Positions 1 to 12,385 of a stretch of DNA of 64,000 bases are shown here, piece by piece (positions within the stretch are counted from its first letter, which is position 1; each line of letters starts with the position of its first letter). Made by a program: the position numbers and the translations under genes. Under the pieces are notes generated by a model. That model was not told the DNA's origin and did not search any database. It saw only the letters and a list, made by a program, of their open reading frames with translations. Source of the DNA: Numida meleagris. Taxonomy: Eukaryota > Chordata > Aves > Galliformes > Numididae. The stretch spans positions 16,957,428 through 17,021,427 of the forward strand of contig NC_034414.1 in assembly GCF_002078875.1 (NCBI RefSeq). The letters are read 5' to 3'.

Positions 1-146
1 CTCTCTGCCTCTCTTTCTTCTGTCTACTTGTGCAGCTCGAGAGGGCATTAATAATTGGCCCCTATGAGAAGGCAGGTGGAGATGCCCATCCCTTGGGATT
101 AGTCTCTAGTGTTCTCTCAGATTTGTTTTCTCTTTCTCCATTCAAG

Positions 147-272
147 CCTGTTCCCAACAATGCCACGGCACAATTTCTGGAAAATCAAGCCTTTGGTGAA
201 GTCGTTATGTGCCAAGTATGGAGTCCAATATGAAGAGAAGCCTCTTGGAAAAGCATTTGTAGACATAGTTGG
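147..272 (+). CDS. FADS2: FADS2 penultimate coding exon
   Basis: 126 nt that enters on the third base of a His codon and leaves with two bases of a Gly codon. It encodes the stretch just after the third histidine box, including [20 protein letters not shown]. Bases 1-146 upstream are intron. Confidence 0.88.
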
Positions 273-864
273 GTAAGGTTCTTTTAATACCATCAGCATC
301 TTGCAATTCACTGTCACACAAGCATCCTATCATTTCTACTACAGAGTATTTGGGACATTATAGACTTTTGAGAAATAGCATATCAGTATTTTGTAAGCTG
401 GTGTCACTAGGGTCATAACTTTCACATCAAAGCCCAAGGAATACCTGCAGAAATGTTGATTCATCAGAAATGGCACAGCCGCACAGCTCCACTGATGTAG
501 CGGACCAATGCCAGATTACAACTGACATGGGAATGGGAAGATGCTTCACTGAATGGTGGGCAGAAAAAAAAAAAAACAACCAAAAGTGCTGTCCCCCAAA
601 GCTGCTTATGCAACCAGAGCACTTCTGTCAATGTACTTTGAAACTGGTCTCTTTGGGGCCCCAAAGAGCAACATAGGCAGCTCCTCTGGTGTACTGGGGG
701 AGGACATTTTGTGGGCTTCACGCTCAGACTCAGTAACAGAGTTCTCCCTTGCAGGAACAAAATGGCAGAGGTTTACAAGCCAAACAAACCTCTCTCCATT
801 TTCTTTCCCCAGGTCACTAAAGAAATCTGGAGACTTATGGCTGGATGCTTACCTCCACAAGTGA
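147..864 (+). CDS. FADS2: Fatty acid desaturase 2-like, last two coding exons (partial gene)
   Basis: The C-terminus of a membrane-bound front-end (delta-6 type) fatty acid desaturase, an endoplasmic-reticulum enzyme of polyunsaturated fatty acid synthesis. Exon 147-272 follows a pyrimidine-rich acceptor ending in AG at 145-146 and stops before a GTAAGG donor. Exon 813-864 follows TTTCCCCAG and ends at TGA 862-864. Joined in phase 2 they read from [10 protein letters not shown] through [14 protein letters not shown] to [16 protein letters not shown]. The first base completes the last His codon of the third histidine box; the cytochrome b5 domain and the other His boxes lie outside the window. 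The SLKKSG...LHK ending resembles FADS2 more than FADS1, which has SLKESG...LHQ in mammals as I recall. Orientation towards RAB3IL1 also fits FADS2. The paralogue assignment is an inference; the family is certain. Confidence 0.9.
813..864 (+). CDS. FADS2: FADS2 last coding exon
   Basis: 52 nt encoding [16 protein letters not shown] and the stop codon TGA. The acceptor is TTCTTTCCCCAG at 801-812. Confidence 0.9.
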
Positions 865-2020
865 TCTTGAGTCTTAATGGGGAGGTGTGAATCACAGGGA
901 GGGATGGGGGTGAGGGGGAAGATCACATACGTGTCTTTTACTATCAGAATTCAGTCTATTTCTATGTGCACAGTTTGAGGGGAGTTTCCTGTCTTGTGAG
1001 CTGCTACTGGTGTGAGCTCAAGCAACCTGCTAAATCCAAACAGACGTGAAATGCACTTGGCGTAGCCTTCAGAGGACAAGACCCAACGCACAAATGGAAG
1101 GGTGGGAGAGAAAAACGGAGAGAAGTGTCTAAAAAGGAGACATTTAGCATCTGCCCTCCACCATCTCTCCACTATTCATTCATTCTCACTCTGCCTAGAG
1201 CACACAAGCCCCTGATTCACACACACGACTTGTTAGACTTCAGCAAGCCCAAGGACAATCCTAGGCCACCCGTGCCAGCTCTGCTGCAGGAACCTCACCC
1301 CACGGGGCCCAGCAGCCATACGCTGTGGCTTTCAGTCCTGCTCATAAGCAAAGCATACTAATTGCCCATCAATCCAGTGTAACCGCAGATGTTTTTTTCA
1401 CCTGAGCAGAGCTTCAGCAACACCCAGTTCTGCCTGTCTGCACATGCCCAGGAGAAACCAGGGCTGCTTCTCTTGTCGGAGGCCTGGGCTGTGCGCCCTG
1501 CTCCTGAGATCAATCAGCAAAGAAAATGCATTCTTTCTGGAGGAGGAGAAGCTCCCCAGACACTCAGCCTGACCCCAGGTCCTATGGGAGGTGGCTGAAG
1601 GCAGAACTGACCACGCTGTGCCGGTGATGTGAAACCTCCCACAGAAACATCTTACAGTTTCCTTAAAACTCTATTTCCTGTCCGGTATCTAACAGCCAAA
1701 ACCCATGAATGGTTTAACCAGAGGATATAGATGAACAGCTTCCAGTCGCTTCACTAGCAGGCAACCCAATCCCAAGACCACTCTGGGTAAATCAAGACCT
1801 TTGGGTTCAGCTGTAACACAGTGGAAGAGACAGATTCTGTACAATAAAGAGCCATAGTTTCAACAGCAATGCTTGGTTCCAACAGCTTTTCCCAGCTCCA
1901 AACACGTTTCCTAGTACAAAAGGGATGCTCTAGTTATTAGGCAATGACTTTTCACGTACCATTGTGTTGCTTAACATTGAAACTGGATCCTCACTTTCGA
2001 AACATTGATGCCAATAAAGT
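865..2020 (+). other. Probable FADS2 3' UTR with candidate poly(A) signals
   Basis: The sequence after the stop has no supported coding exon. AATAAA hexamers at 1843-1848 and 2013-2018 are the first good polyadenylation candidates; another is at about 2612. Which one is used cannot be decided from sequence. Confidence 0.5.
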
Positions 2021-5000
2021 CCCACAAAATCAGCAAGGTTCTGCATGCAGAGACAACTCTAGAGCTATGGCTATACACTTCCAAAAAATGTATTCTCACC
2101 TCCCACTTTCGAGAATTGGGTGAGATTTCGATGCATATAGACAGGAAATTCATAGGTAGGACTGTAACTTAACCTAGATACTAATACTTCAGATTTATGA
2201 AGGGCTTATTTTTGTGCTCCTGCTCACCCCTCACCTGACTATCATAATGAATTGTTAGGATTAAAAATTACTCCAGGTTATCTGAAGCTTGAACAGAATT
2301 TGAGCAATTTTTGTAGTTGATTTCTAATAGCACAAGCGGTGATGTCCTTCTGGATGCTGTAACTTCTCAGATAGGCAGTAATGGGCTAGTCCAGGATTCT
2401 GGCCAACACTGCTAAGAATGCCTTAATATGTCCATCTGGTTTTGACTCCTCGAATGGGCATTTTTCTTCCCAAGACCTTAGCACAAGATACCAAATGGAA
2501 GAAAGAGGGGACAGGAGAGATCTTGATATTAGCTGTTCTCCAACTGCATCCTCTTTCAGACCCTCAAAAATGCCCATTTTTATATGAATTGTGCAGCTGC
2601 TCGAATCCAGAAATAAAACCTGTGTAAAGTTATTGTAAGAAGTGACTTCCAAGCATCATGCACTGTTCTTGCTGCTGCAAGATATAAAGGTCTTTTTTGC
2701 AAAGAATAGGTCACCAACCCCTTTTAGTGCATTTTTTTTAATCATTGTACTTACACGTTCAGAAAGTTTGTCTTGTGAAAATGCAAGAAGCTAGTTACAT
2801 TTTCAGGCAAAGCCTCACTGACAGCCTTACTCATGTAGCTTCTTTCCCTCCCTCCAAGAAATCCCAGCCCACCATCTTGGGATACAAACTAATGTTTGAG
2901 TTCTCCACCCATTAACTCAGTCAAACACAAAGGGCAAAGAGCCCTGAAAATCTGGAGAAATCTATCTTGTTAAATGGTCAGTAGCACCAAAGCAAAATCT
3001 GAAATACAGATGTTCCAGAAGTTTCAGTAAAATTGCAAACTTAGCCCACCAAAGGATGCAAAGTTCACATGACCTTGCTAAGCACTGTTCCCAGAGCAAA
3101 ATGCTTCCCCTTGCAGGTTCCAATTATCCATCAAAATGATATAAACATTGACATCTGTGCACAGTTTTGCTCCAGCATTCTGAGGACCAAAGCTAATTAG
3201 TTTCTCTGAAACCGAATGAGGTGAAAACTCATACATTTTTTCTCTTGACAAAGGCAATTTGTGTTGCAAATACACACCAAAATCTCTCAAACATGCCTGG
3301 AGCCTGCCAGGGCTTGCAAATAAACTCACCTGAACCACATCGTTGGCCACACAAGCACTTGGCAACCTACAGAGGCTGCAAGTTGCATTTGTTCCGGTCA
3401 GATGATGGAAGAATAGGCAACAGAGAGCTGGCTTGCTTCTCTTCAGTCACACTAGCAAGGATCACCACTAAAGTTGGAGGAGCAGTATGTTCAGAGATGC
3501 TTGGAAGAGAAAGGCATTAACTCTGGGCAGGGGAGAGATGGGCACGTGCTTTGGAAGGAGTAGCACAGAGCTGGGAGAAAAATGGAAAGGGAGCAGGCAG
3601 AGTAGGAAGGCAAACACCAAGGGTGTGGACAGGATAGAGAAGAAAAGGCACCTTGAAACCAGGTGCCCTACATTCTCCCAGTAATTGCCAGTCTCTGATT
3701 GGCCAGCAGCTGAGGTAGGGACACTGGTTTTGCTCAGATGCCCACGATGTGAGAAGAAACCAGTCCTCATGAAGCAGGTTAAAAGCAGGCACATTCCAGC
3801 CACAGCCTCCTCTGGCAGGTGCTTTCCTCAGAAAGCCTTCCTAACAGAGTCCTAACGTTTCAAGTGTTCCTTAGGAACTGTTAAAACATCAGGCCTACGT
3901 TTCTTATAGGACAGCTCTTGTTTATTTTGTTCTTCAAATAATAAAAACTCATTTTTTTTCCAGTGTATTCTATGGCTCATTAAAATCATAACTATTTGTT
4001 GACCATAAAAACGCTTTCTGTGTTTTCTTCAGCCACATCCAGAGTCATGGTAATGTCTCAGTGGAAAGCCCCTTTTCCACTGTGCGGGGTGAAATGACTT
4101 TTACGGCACTGACAACAGGGAAATGCCTTTGTGGCCTTCACAAAGCCCAGAACAACGACAATGTTTACCCTCGTCTTGAGAACCATCACCAAAACGAGTT
4201 TTTTCCTTGTAAAAAGATTGGCCTAGATGTTCAAACTCAGTCTCTAGGCACTTCAAGGAGGCATATGAGATCAGCATTGATACAAAATCTTCTATGGAAG
4301 CTTACTACAGTTTGTCAAAATTCAGTTTTGCTGCCCATTAATGGTTCTCCCAGCGGTGCAGTAGGCAGCTTGCCAGTGGATTTTCTAACGGGCAGTGTGG
4401 TCCAACAGAGTCAGTGGGTTTTAGGTCAGTCCAGAGGCTTCCACACAACAACATTCAATGGAACTGGGAGCCTGTCCTTGCAGATAAACCCACCTGAGCT
4501 GCACTGGCAGCTGGAGAAGCACACAGTAGAAAGAGACGATGAGTAGTAATCACATAGGCTGACATAGATCTTACGACACAAAGTCAGGGAAGGACAATCT
4601 GTGGTTATCTGCTACTTTCTATCAACACAGTTTTCCAGAGTACACATTAATTGCTACATAGGTAAACTAATTCTGCACAGAAAGCATTCTATGAGAAGTC
4701 ATAGAACTCAAAAGGGAAAATGACCCTACCTTGCCTCAGTATTAGGACTTCTATTTGATCCTAAAATAAACACATTCCCTTAATACAAATAGAAGCTCTT
4801 ACACAAAAATGAAATGTTGCAAATTGATATATCACTTGCCTTTCCTTCTTGGTACAACTGTTCCCAGAACCCCCGAGCATCCCAACACAACATAGCTCGA
4901 AGGGGATCAAGGGCCCGGTCATTCTGAGCTCATGTCCTGGATTAAGAAGCCTACACCCAAGCCATGTATGACAGCCATACAAAAACGCTTCCTGATTTTA

Positions 5001-7784
5001 CTCAGTGCTCTATTCAACTCTATTTTAAAGTGCTTAATGGCCTAAGAATAGAGAGATTTGTTATTGGCAAGATCTAAAAAGAAGCCTTCATCCATTAGCA
5101 ATATTGCTCTAAAAAAATCTCTTTTTGATTATTCTGTAAAGGCCCAATTCCAGATATCTCAGAAAACAGCGTACAACTCTGGACAGAGAGCCACCATCTG
5201 CCTGAAAGCTGTATTATGGGAAGTATAAAGGGAAAAATGCAAAATGCCAGAAGTCAAAAGCACGCTGGAAAGTGAATCATCTTCCCATGGTACATCTAGC
5301 ACTGCCATCGGACAGAGCTGTTTGTCATCACACAATTTTCCTTTACATCGTGTAGTGGTGGCATGAAACTCTACACAATAATTCCACTATCCTGTAAATT
5401 TCTCATATGGGGCTTGAGAGTCAAGAGGTTGTTTCTCTTCTTCCGAAAGACAATTGCAGACATATCAGCTGTTTAGCAGTCTGAAGACTTTTCCTATTGC
5501 AAGTGCATGTTTTCTGATGCACCGTAATCCCCTGGCACTGGGGAAATCCCATAATTCAGCTGGAGGCTCATCAGCTCAGAGAGCCTGAGCCCCAGGGTGT
5601 TCCAGCAAGAGACATCAGCAACACTTTGCAGAACTCTGACTAAATAATAAGCTCCCACTAATGGAGAGGAGGAGAGGAGAAGGAGAGGAGAAGGTCTTCC
5701 AGAGCATGGAGCTTGTCATGCTGCTCAGCATCTTGCTGAAGTAGAACCCTTACCACACAGATGAATGGCACAGGGAAGAGGAGACCATTACAAAAGTTCC
5801 CATTTGTACAGAGGTTAATATTCTCACATTCCACTTGCTGACAAATTTAAGACGGTGTTGAAAAAAAACTGACCAGAAACAACATGAGAACAATTACACC
5901 AATAAGAGGAGAACCTCTTTTTTTCTTCCTATTTCTGAATGAGAAATCTACTGAACCTGAATACACCACTGAGATTGTAGTGCAGGTGCCTGATCTTTTC
6001 TACAACTGAATCTTCCCTACATGGTTTATGGACTGATTCATGAACTGTCTAAATTCACTTCATTCGTTTTGGCAATCGCAGCGTGCTCGAGCTGAGAATG
6101 AGAGTCATATAAAAATTTAATTTAAAAACTATCTGCCATAATCCTGAACAAAGACAGCAGACACCCACCTCTATGTTGGTTTATAAGGAAAATCTTAGTG
6201 ATGTTAGTCCAGCAATTCAAGGACACTGAAGAATAGCTTCAGTGTACTTTTCTCTATAAATGTAGTGCAAAATGACAACAGTGCCATGTGTATGGAAAGC
6301 TAAGCTTGTTTCCTGAACCATGTTGGTGCGAGGCTGCTGATTATCAATCTGACACATTGGTCCTTATGGTAACAAGCGCTGTGTGTACACAGCAGTGAAA
6401 CATTGAAACATAACATTAATATTATCCAACTATTTGCCTTCAATCAATGCTTTTCTGGGCTCACTGGAAGAATGGACTCCTGAATCCTGTGTAGGTTGCT
6501 TGATTGCAAAGATGGGGAAGCTCCACTGATATGAATGGTGACTTGACTTAAGGATGGTGTGATGTTGTAGCAGAGCTCTCCCACCCACCGCTAACAACGA
6601 ATGTTTGAACGTCAAACACAGCTCAGGTCAAGCCAAAAAAGACAAGGAAATCTAAGGAGAAATGTAAGACTTCTGGGAAACAGGCAAATAAAAGGATCCT
6701 CACACATAGCACAACTCTTGCCTGGAGCAAAATCCTTAGCACAGACATATATGCACCTTATTGGCCAGGTGCTGAATTTATATGACTGTGAGAAAGTTAA
6801 TCACAGTAATTGCTTGTGATTGCACACATCCATGCTGAAATGGGTGTAGCTGTTTTTCTCATCTGGTTAATTTAATTGACTTCAGTTATTATTCAGATCT
6901 GTTGAGTTGAGCAGTGGTCTTACGTAAAACACAGGAACCATTCTGCACTGCCTCTTCTGTGGCTTGGTGCTATTGTTGTCATGGACAGCACAAAGCCAGA
7001 GTCTCTGTGCATGGGTCTAGATTCATTCATTCCAGCAGCATTGCACCTTCCACATCCCTGCAAATATCAACAATTTGCCTGAAGAAAATTTCTGGGCTTT
7101 GAATACTGCAGCATGAAACTGTCTTCAATCTTGGTTGGACAAGTCACCTCTTCTCCCCTCGATCTGCTTCCCTCATTTCCCATTTAAATGTCACATTCTT
7201 TGACCTCCGTTTGTTTAAGCTGGAAGGAGCTTGGATTTGGGGTGGTTTTTTTTGTCTGGTTGGTTGGTTGTTTTCGTTTCTCTTTTCAGGGTGAGTTGTT
7301 GGTGTTTGTTTTAAATGTCTTATCACAAAAATCCACAATTTTCAGTGATGCCTTCAAGTGCTGTAAGGCCAAAGTTCACTGCTATTGATCCTGGCCTACG
7401 AAAAGAAGGGGGAAAAGCAAAGGAAATGTTGTTTTTTTTCTTTTCTTTTCTCCAACCCATTATGATTTCTGTCTGCCTGACTAGAAATCCCTCTATAAGA
7501 AGCAAAAGCATGTTGCATCAGGCTACTCTGGGACACGAAACTGAATCGCACACAGAAAGGGGAAGAGAGATTAAGAAGCAATTTCCTTTCCGTTATGTCT
7601 CTGTAACCAACTCCTAAGGGAAATGTCAGGACAACTTTAAAAGTTCTATTGAAATGTTTTATAAATACACGCAAATTTCAGAAAGGCTCTCACAGATGTG
7701 TTTCTCCAAGGTTTGCCTATAATCAGTGTTGATGTGGAGGGCAAAGTCACGGTGAGACAGCACACACGCTGTAGTAGCAGGGTT

Positions 7785-7925
7785 TCAGAACCGTCCCAGT
7801 GCCTCACCACTCTTACTGTAAAAAACTTCTTTTTAATATCCAGTCTAAATCCTCCCTCTTTTAGTTTGAAGCCATTTCCCCTTGTCCCATCACAACAGAC
7901 CCTGCTACAGAGACTTATTACTTAC
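7785..7925 (-). mobile_element. CR1 LINE fragment (truncated)
   Basis: The + strand carries the antisense of the CR1 3' half: a GTGCCTCACCAC block, then TTTTTAATATCCAGTCTAAA, then TTTGAAGCCATTTCCCCTTG. It is a diverged piece lacking the 3' terminal octamer repeats. Confidence 0.75.
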
Positions 7926-9575
7926 AGCTCCCAGATGTAGAAGTGTGTTTAGGCTTCCTGCAATCTGTCAGGCATATAGGCTCTCCCAGCACTTAACCTG
8001 CCTAAAAGCATTCTTGTCAGCCACTCAGAGGAATGTTGGGCACTGCTGCAGTTCTCACTGAAACATTATTTGCCATTCTCATTGCGCTGCCATCTGTTTG
8101 ACTGAAAGTTGAATTTGTGCCTCATTCCTTATCATTTTTATCAACTGGCATTCAGCAGGCGGCCTGACAAATGGGAAGGTCATTGAAGGCAATGGACAAA
8201 TCATTTCCTTGCAGAAAGAGCAAAGGTCTTTCAGCTGTAACTGACATATGTGCCCATTGTCATGAAGCATCTTAAGCTGACCCTGAGCTGATTAGCAGAG
8301 CAGAGTTAGAACAGTGATCCAGGGCAACTAAGGACAAAGGGCTGTCCTTGTCTATATAAATGTCTGTCTGCCAGGGCTCACATTAGCCCTGCTAGCTTCT
8401 CTCTGTCCTCTGAGCTCTGACCCCACTACAAATCGCATAGCAGCACACCGAGCCTTCTGCTAGACCACAAGTCAAAGGAATGCAACCGTAGCATTTAACT
8501 GGTGACCAAAATCCAAAGGGTATCATTAGGACCACAGTGCAAGCCAGGCTGGAATGCACTCTGCTGTCTGACTTCTCTCTTACAACCAGAGATATTACCC
8601 CACAGTGGGCCTGTTTTGGTTTCTGATGGTCCTGCAGAAGTTTTGTAAGCCAGTGCAAAGTCCACCTATCTCAGCAGGCGGGCTAAAGTCAATGCTCAGC
8701 TCCTTTCAGCTCAATCCAATGGCCCTCACCCAAACAGGGAAATATCGACATGATAAATAGCAGACCTGACCTCTTGGCTTCCAGCACCAGTGGCACCACA
8801 GGGACTGCTCCTATAAGGACCGTGCTGGCTTGACAGAGCTGCCCAGCCTGGGGCTCAGTGTCACGTGCAGCTTCAGAGCTGTGCCAGGATATTGACTTCT
8901 TCCTGGCAGGGCAGTTCCCCAAACTTCCAAAACAACTGGAATTTTCCCACGGCCGCCGGTTCTGATCTATTTGCCATAAAGGAGGGTTGCTAGTCATCAT
9001 GAAAGCTTTGGAATAGTGGAGTTTGGGGGGTGGTTCAGAGGCCATCTGCTCACCTCCTCCCCTTCCCTTGTCTGCCCCTGAAACAAACAGAAAACATTTC
9101 CTTTGTTGGTTCCCAGAAACATTCATCTCAACGTGTTCAGGGGGCAGCCTGACCTGCTGTGTATGGACAGCCTGGTTTTTGGCCCTCTGCAAACCTGGAG
9201 TAACCTTGAACTCGGGGTGAAGGACAGGATGGGCAGTGGGGACACCTGTGCCCGGTATGCCTGTGCCCTCTGGTGGTGCGGGACAGGGAGGACACAGGGC
9301 ACCAGTGACACCAGGTCCCATGAGAACCACCATCGTGAGGCCTAATGCTGTTTTCTGGTCTGGCTGTACCTCTGTTTCCCCAAAGATCTTTTGCTTTCCC
9401 CCTTCGCTGCCCTTCAAGGCAGTGCCGAGGGTGGTCCTCATCTCTGCTGGAACCCGAATTCTCTCCTGTGGTGCAGAAGTGAGGGCAAAGAGTGGCCTCG
9501 GGTTGGATCAGAACAGAGGCTGCTTTACATTCCCAAATAAAATCTTGAGTGGTGTTTCCTTCTAGGCACTTTCAC

Positions 9576-9965
9576 TGAAACATAGAACGGCTGGGGTTGG
9601 AAGGGACCTTAAAGCCCACCCAGTTCCACCACGGGCTGGTTGCAACCCACCAGACCAGGCTGCCCAGGGCCCCAACCAACCTGGCTTTGAACAGCTCCAG
9701 GGACAGACAACTTCTGGGCAGCCTGAGCCAGGGCATCACCATCCTCCTACTAAAAGTCTTCCTAATATCTGACCTAAATCTCCTCTCTTTCAGTTTAAAG
9801 CCATTACCCCTGGGTCCTGTCTCTACACTCCCTGATAAAGAGTCCCTGCCCAGCTTTCCTGTAGGCTCACTTTCAGTACTGGTGGACTGCTATAAGGTCT
9901 CCCCAGAGCCTTCTTTAGACTGGACCTCAGCTCTCTCAGCCTCTTCACAGAGCTCATCAATCCCA
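9576..9965 (-). mobile_element. CR1 LINE 3' fragment
   Basis: The + strand starts with the complement of the CR1 3' end (CATAGAACGGCTGGGGTTGG) and runs through the ACCAGGCTGCCCAGGGCCCC, CTAATATCTGACCTAAATCT and TTTAAAGCCATTACCCCTGG blocks. That is about 390 bp of a 5'-truncated copy inserted in antisense. It is the longest CR1 copy in the window. Confidence 0.9.
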
Positions 9966-10190
9966 GCAACTGGGCAGCCTGAAGTCCAGTGGGGACGCAG
10001 CTGCATTTAGTGCTTGAGTAACCCTTTGGCCCTCCCCAACCCCACAGGACACAGTCACCTCAGCATTAGAGTCAAGCACAGCTCAGCAAGGGAAGGAAGC
10101 TGAAAAGCCCACTGGGAAAACAAGTTAGTCCTGTGCCAGCTCAGAAGAGTATTTTGCTGCAGCCCAACCTGACCTTCCTTTTGGCAGCTG

Positions 10191-10192
<2 letters not shown>

Positions 10193-10229
<37 letters not shown>
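10193..10229. repeat. (CA)n microsatellite
   Basis: An uninterrupted run of about 18 CA units, just beyond the putative RAB3IL1 poly(A) signal. Confidence 0.97.
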
Positions 10230-10231
<2 letters not shown>

Positions 10232-10281
10232 CAGCCAACCTAGAACTGCAGCCAGACCTTTGAGGAGGTTAACAGCAAATG

Positions 10282-10287
10282 TTTATT
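10282..10287 (-). terminator. Candidate RAB3IL1 poly(A) signal
   Basis: TTTATT on the + strand is AATAAA on the - strand, about 2.0 kb after the RAB3IL1 stop codon. It would give a 3' UTR of about 2 kb. A nearer non-canonical signal cannot be excluded. Confidence 0.45.
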
Positions 10288-12302
10288 TTTCCTTTAATAA
10301 AGGTGCGACCATCCGGTTGTTAATGGAGTGACTTCATGTTAATTTTCAAATTGTTCTCAACACTTTGTTTCCCCTCGGTGTCACTTTGTAAAGCACTTTG
10401 AGATAAAAGGAAGTGGAGAAATGCATTGTATAAGGTCGTCCTGCATTTAAAACAATCTCCCCAACCACCTCCCACATAGAGATCATCCCATCCCCAGCGC
10501 AATAACGTAGCCACATCTGTTCTGCAATGTAGCAATTAATGGCACAGGATGAGACCTAGAGATCAAAAGGTCAGGGGGAACAGATAGAAGGAGAAATGCC
10601 ACGGATAGGACTGACCTGAAATCTGCAGCTGGGGGAAAGACATTTCTCTTTTCTCCATGGCAAAAGCTGATGTCTAATTGACACAGGTCTGCAGACGCCA
10701 ATAGAACAGATGCAGATTCTTACCCAAAGACGTATTTTCCACATTTGAAATACATTCCTTCGGTGAAGATGCATACGCTCATCCAGCTGGGGTGACCAGA
10801 GGCACTCAGTGGTGGGGGTAAAAGCAGAACAGAAGTGGTAACAAACAGGACCTGCAGGTCAGCCATGTCTGAGCTGGACTCAGTTCTTCCCTCTCCTGAA
10901 GTAAACCACAGCAGCTCAGTTTTCCCACAGCAAAGACAGAAAGTTCCCACTGTGGCACCTCTCAGGAGAGGACGGAACCTAATGGAGTGGGGGGCAGCAA
11001 TCTGCTTCGTGGCACCGCTGTGCTAACAGGGGATTTACGATGACAGCAGAGACATAGCAACATGCCAGAGAGCAGAAATGCCAGGTGAGATGGAAAGCCC
11101 TGGGGAGGCAGCTGAGTCGACTCTACACTGACTGAAAAAAGGGCTACACTGGCTACGACACTGTGTTAGTACTGTTCCGTACAGACAAGCCTGAGCTACA
11201 GCTGGACTCCACTTGCCAAAAGCCATAGTGATATCCTTCCCAGCATGTTTTTAAGCATACAGCCACATCCCTCACATCTGTGCAAAAATACCTCAAGTTT
11301 CTTCATTGGGGATGGCAGCCTGAGAGACGCTGGGTTTTCCAAACGGACACGCATCTCTAACTCTGGTGTTATAGCAGGAAGGGAATCTCTGGGCCTCAAG
11401 GCTGTGCCCAGCATGAGCATGCTCCTTCTGGAGACAAAGAACCTGGCCTGGGACCAGGTTCCTTCCAACCTTAGATAGGGACAAAACAAAGGCATTTGTT
11501 TGTGGGTGGGGTTTGTATCTAGGAGTACGATGCGGGACTTCTGCACCAGGAAATGTCACATGGTAACATGCTAACAAGGTCTGCATCTGCCTATGACAGC
11601 AACAACAGATTCTCAAGGCCAGGAGAAAATATCCAGCACTGAGAGCAGCCAAGCTATGGCCAGCTGCAAGTTATGCAATTTCCCTACTTGCTTCCTTCTC
11701 CCAAAGGTCCTGGGTGCACGGCTCTGGCCTCAGCCCTAGTCGCTCCCCCCAGCTGGATTACAAGCACCCAGTGCCAAATCCCAAGCTAAAAAACAGAAAC
11801 AAAACCCTCTTGACTCAGCTGGAAGAAAGCTTCTCTTGCAGGCTTCAGCACCCTCCACCCCAAAGAATGAGTGGAACAGACAGACAGACCGCCAGCATCT
11901 GTCCTGAAAGACTTGCTTACTAAGAAGGGAGCCCAGGACCCTGCTTTGCACAGGGCTGGCCTCAGATTATGCCAAAGCAGACTGTATATAAAAACAAAAG
12001 TTTAAAAATAATGGATATACACTGCATATCTCCATAAAGGACAGTCTGTAGACAGTCACTCCCGAGCAGCTGGGACCAGCCCAGCTCTCAGAGGGTAGCT
12101 TGGCAGCTGCATTCCAGTCACAGTGGGAGGAATGGGACAGCTGACAACTTGTGCTTTTTGCTCCATGATCAGCATCAGGCATAGGGAGGGAGGGGAGGGC
12201 GCAAGGCCACTGCTGGAGAGGCACTGCATTCATCTGCTTGGCAGACCACGACTGATGAGTCCTTCATACAGGAGCAGTTTCCTTCCATGCTCAGGCCTCT
12301 GC

Positions 12303-12385
12303 TTACATCTCACTGGGATAAAACCCAAGTTTGGCCAGAGACATCTCCCTCCGGAGTCGCATCACCTCCCAGTACATCAGTTCCA
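12303..12385 (-). CDS. RAB3IL1: RAB3IL1 last coding exon (residues 349-375)
   Basis: Encodes [27 protein letters not shown] and a stop at 12303-12305. The acceptor is TTTTTACTTTGCAG on the - strand. A pyrimidine tract of more than 100 nt lies just upstream of it (see the repeat at 12411). Confidence 0.92.

Larger units (their letters stand above)
2021..10260. other. Intergenic region between FADS2 and RAB3IL1
   Basis: No homologous exon was recognised on either strand. It contains two CR1 fragments, a purine-rich GGAGA tract at about 5663-5696 and a CA microsatellite. In mammals FADS3 occupies this interval; no desaturase motif (HPGG, histidine boxes, LWLDAYLH) was seen here. A 250-codon minus-strand open frame at 8689-9441 lacks any recognisable domain. 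Confidence 0.6.
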
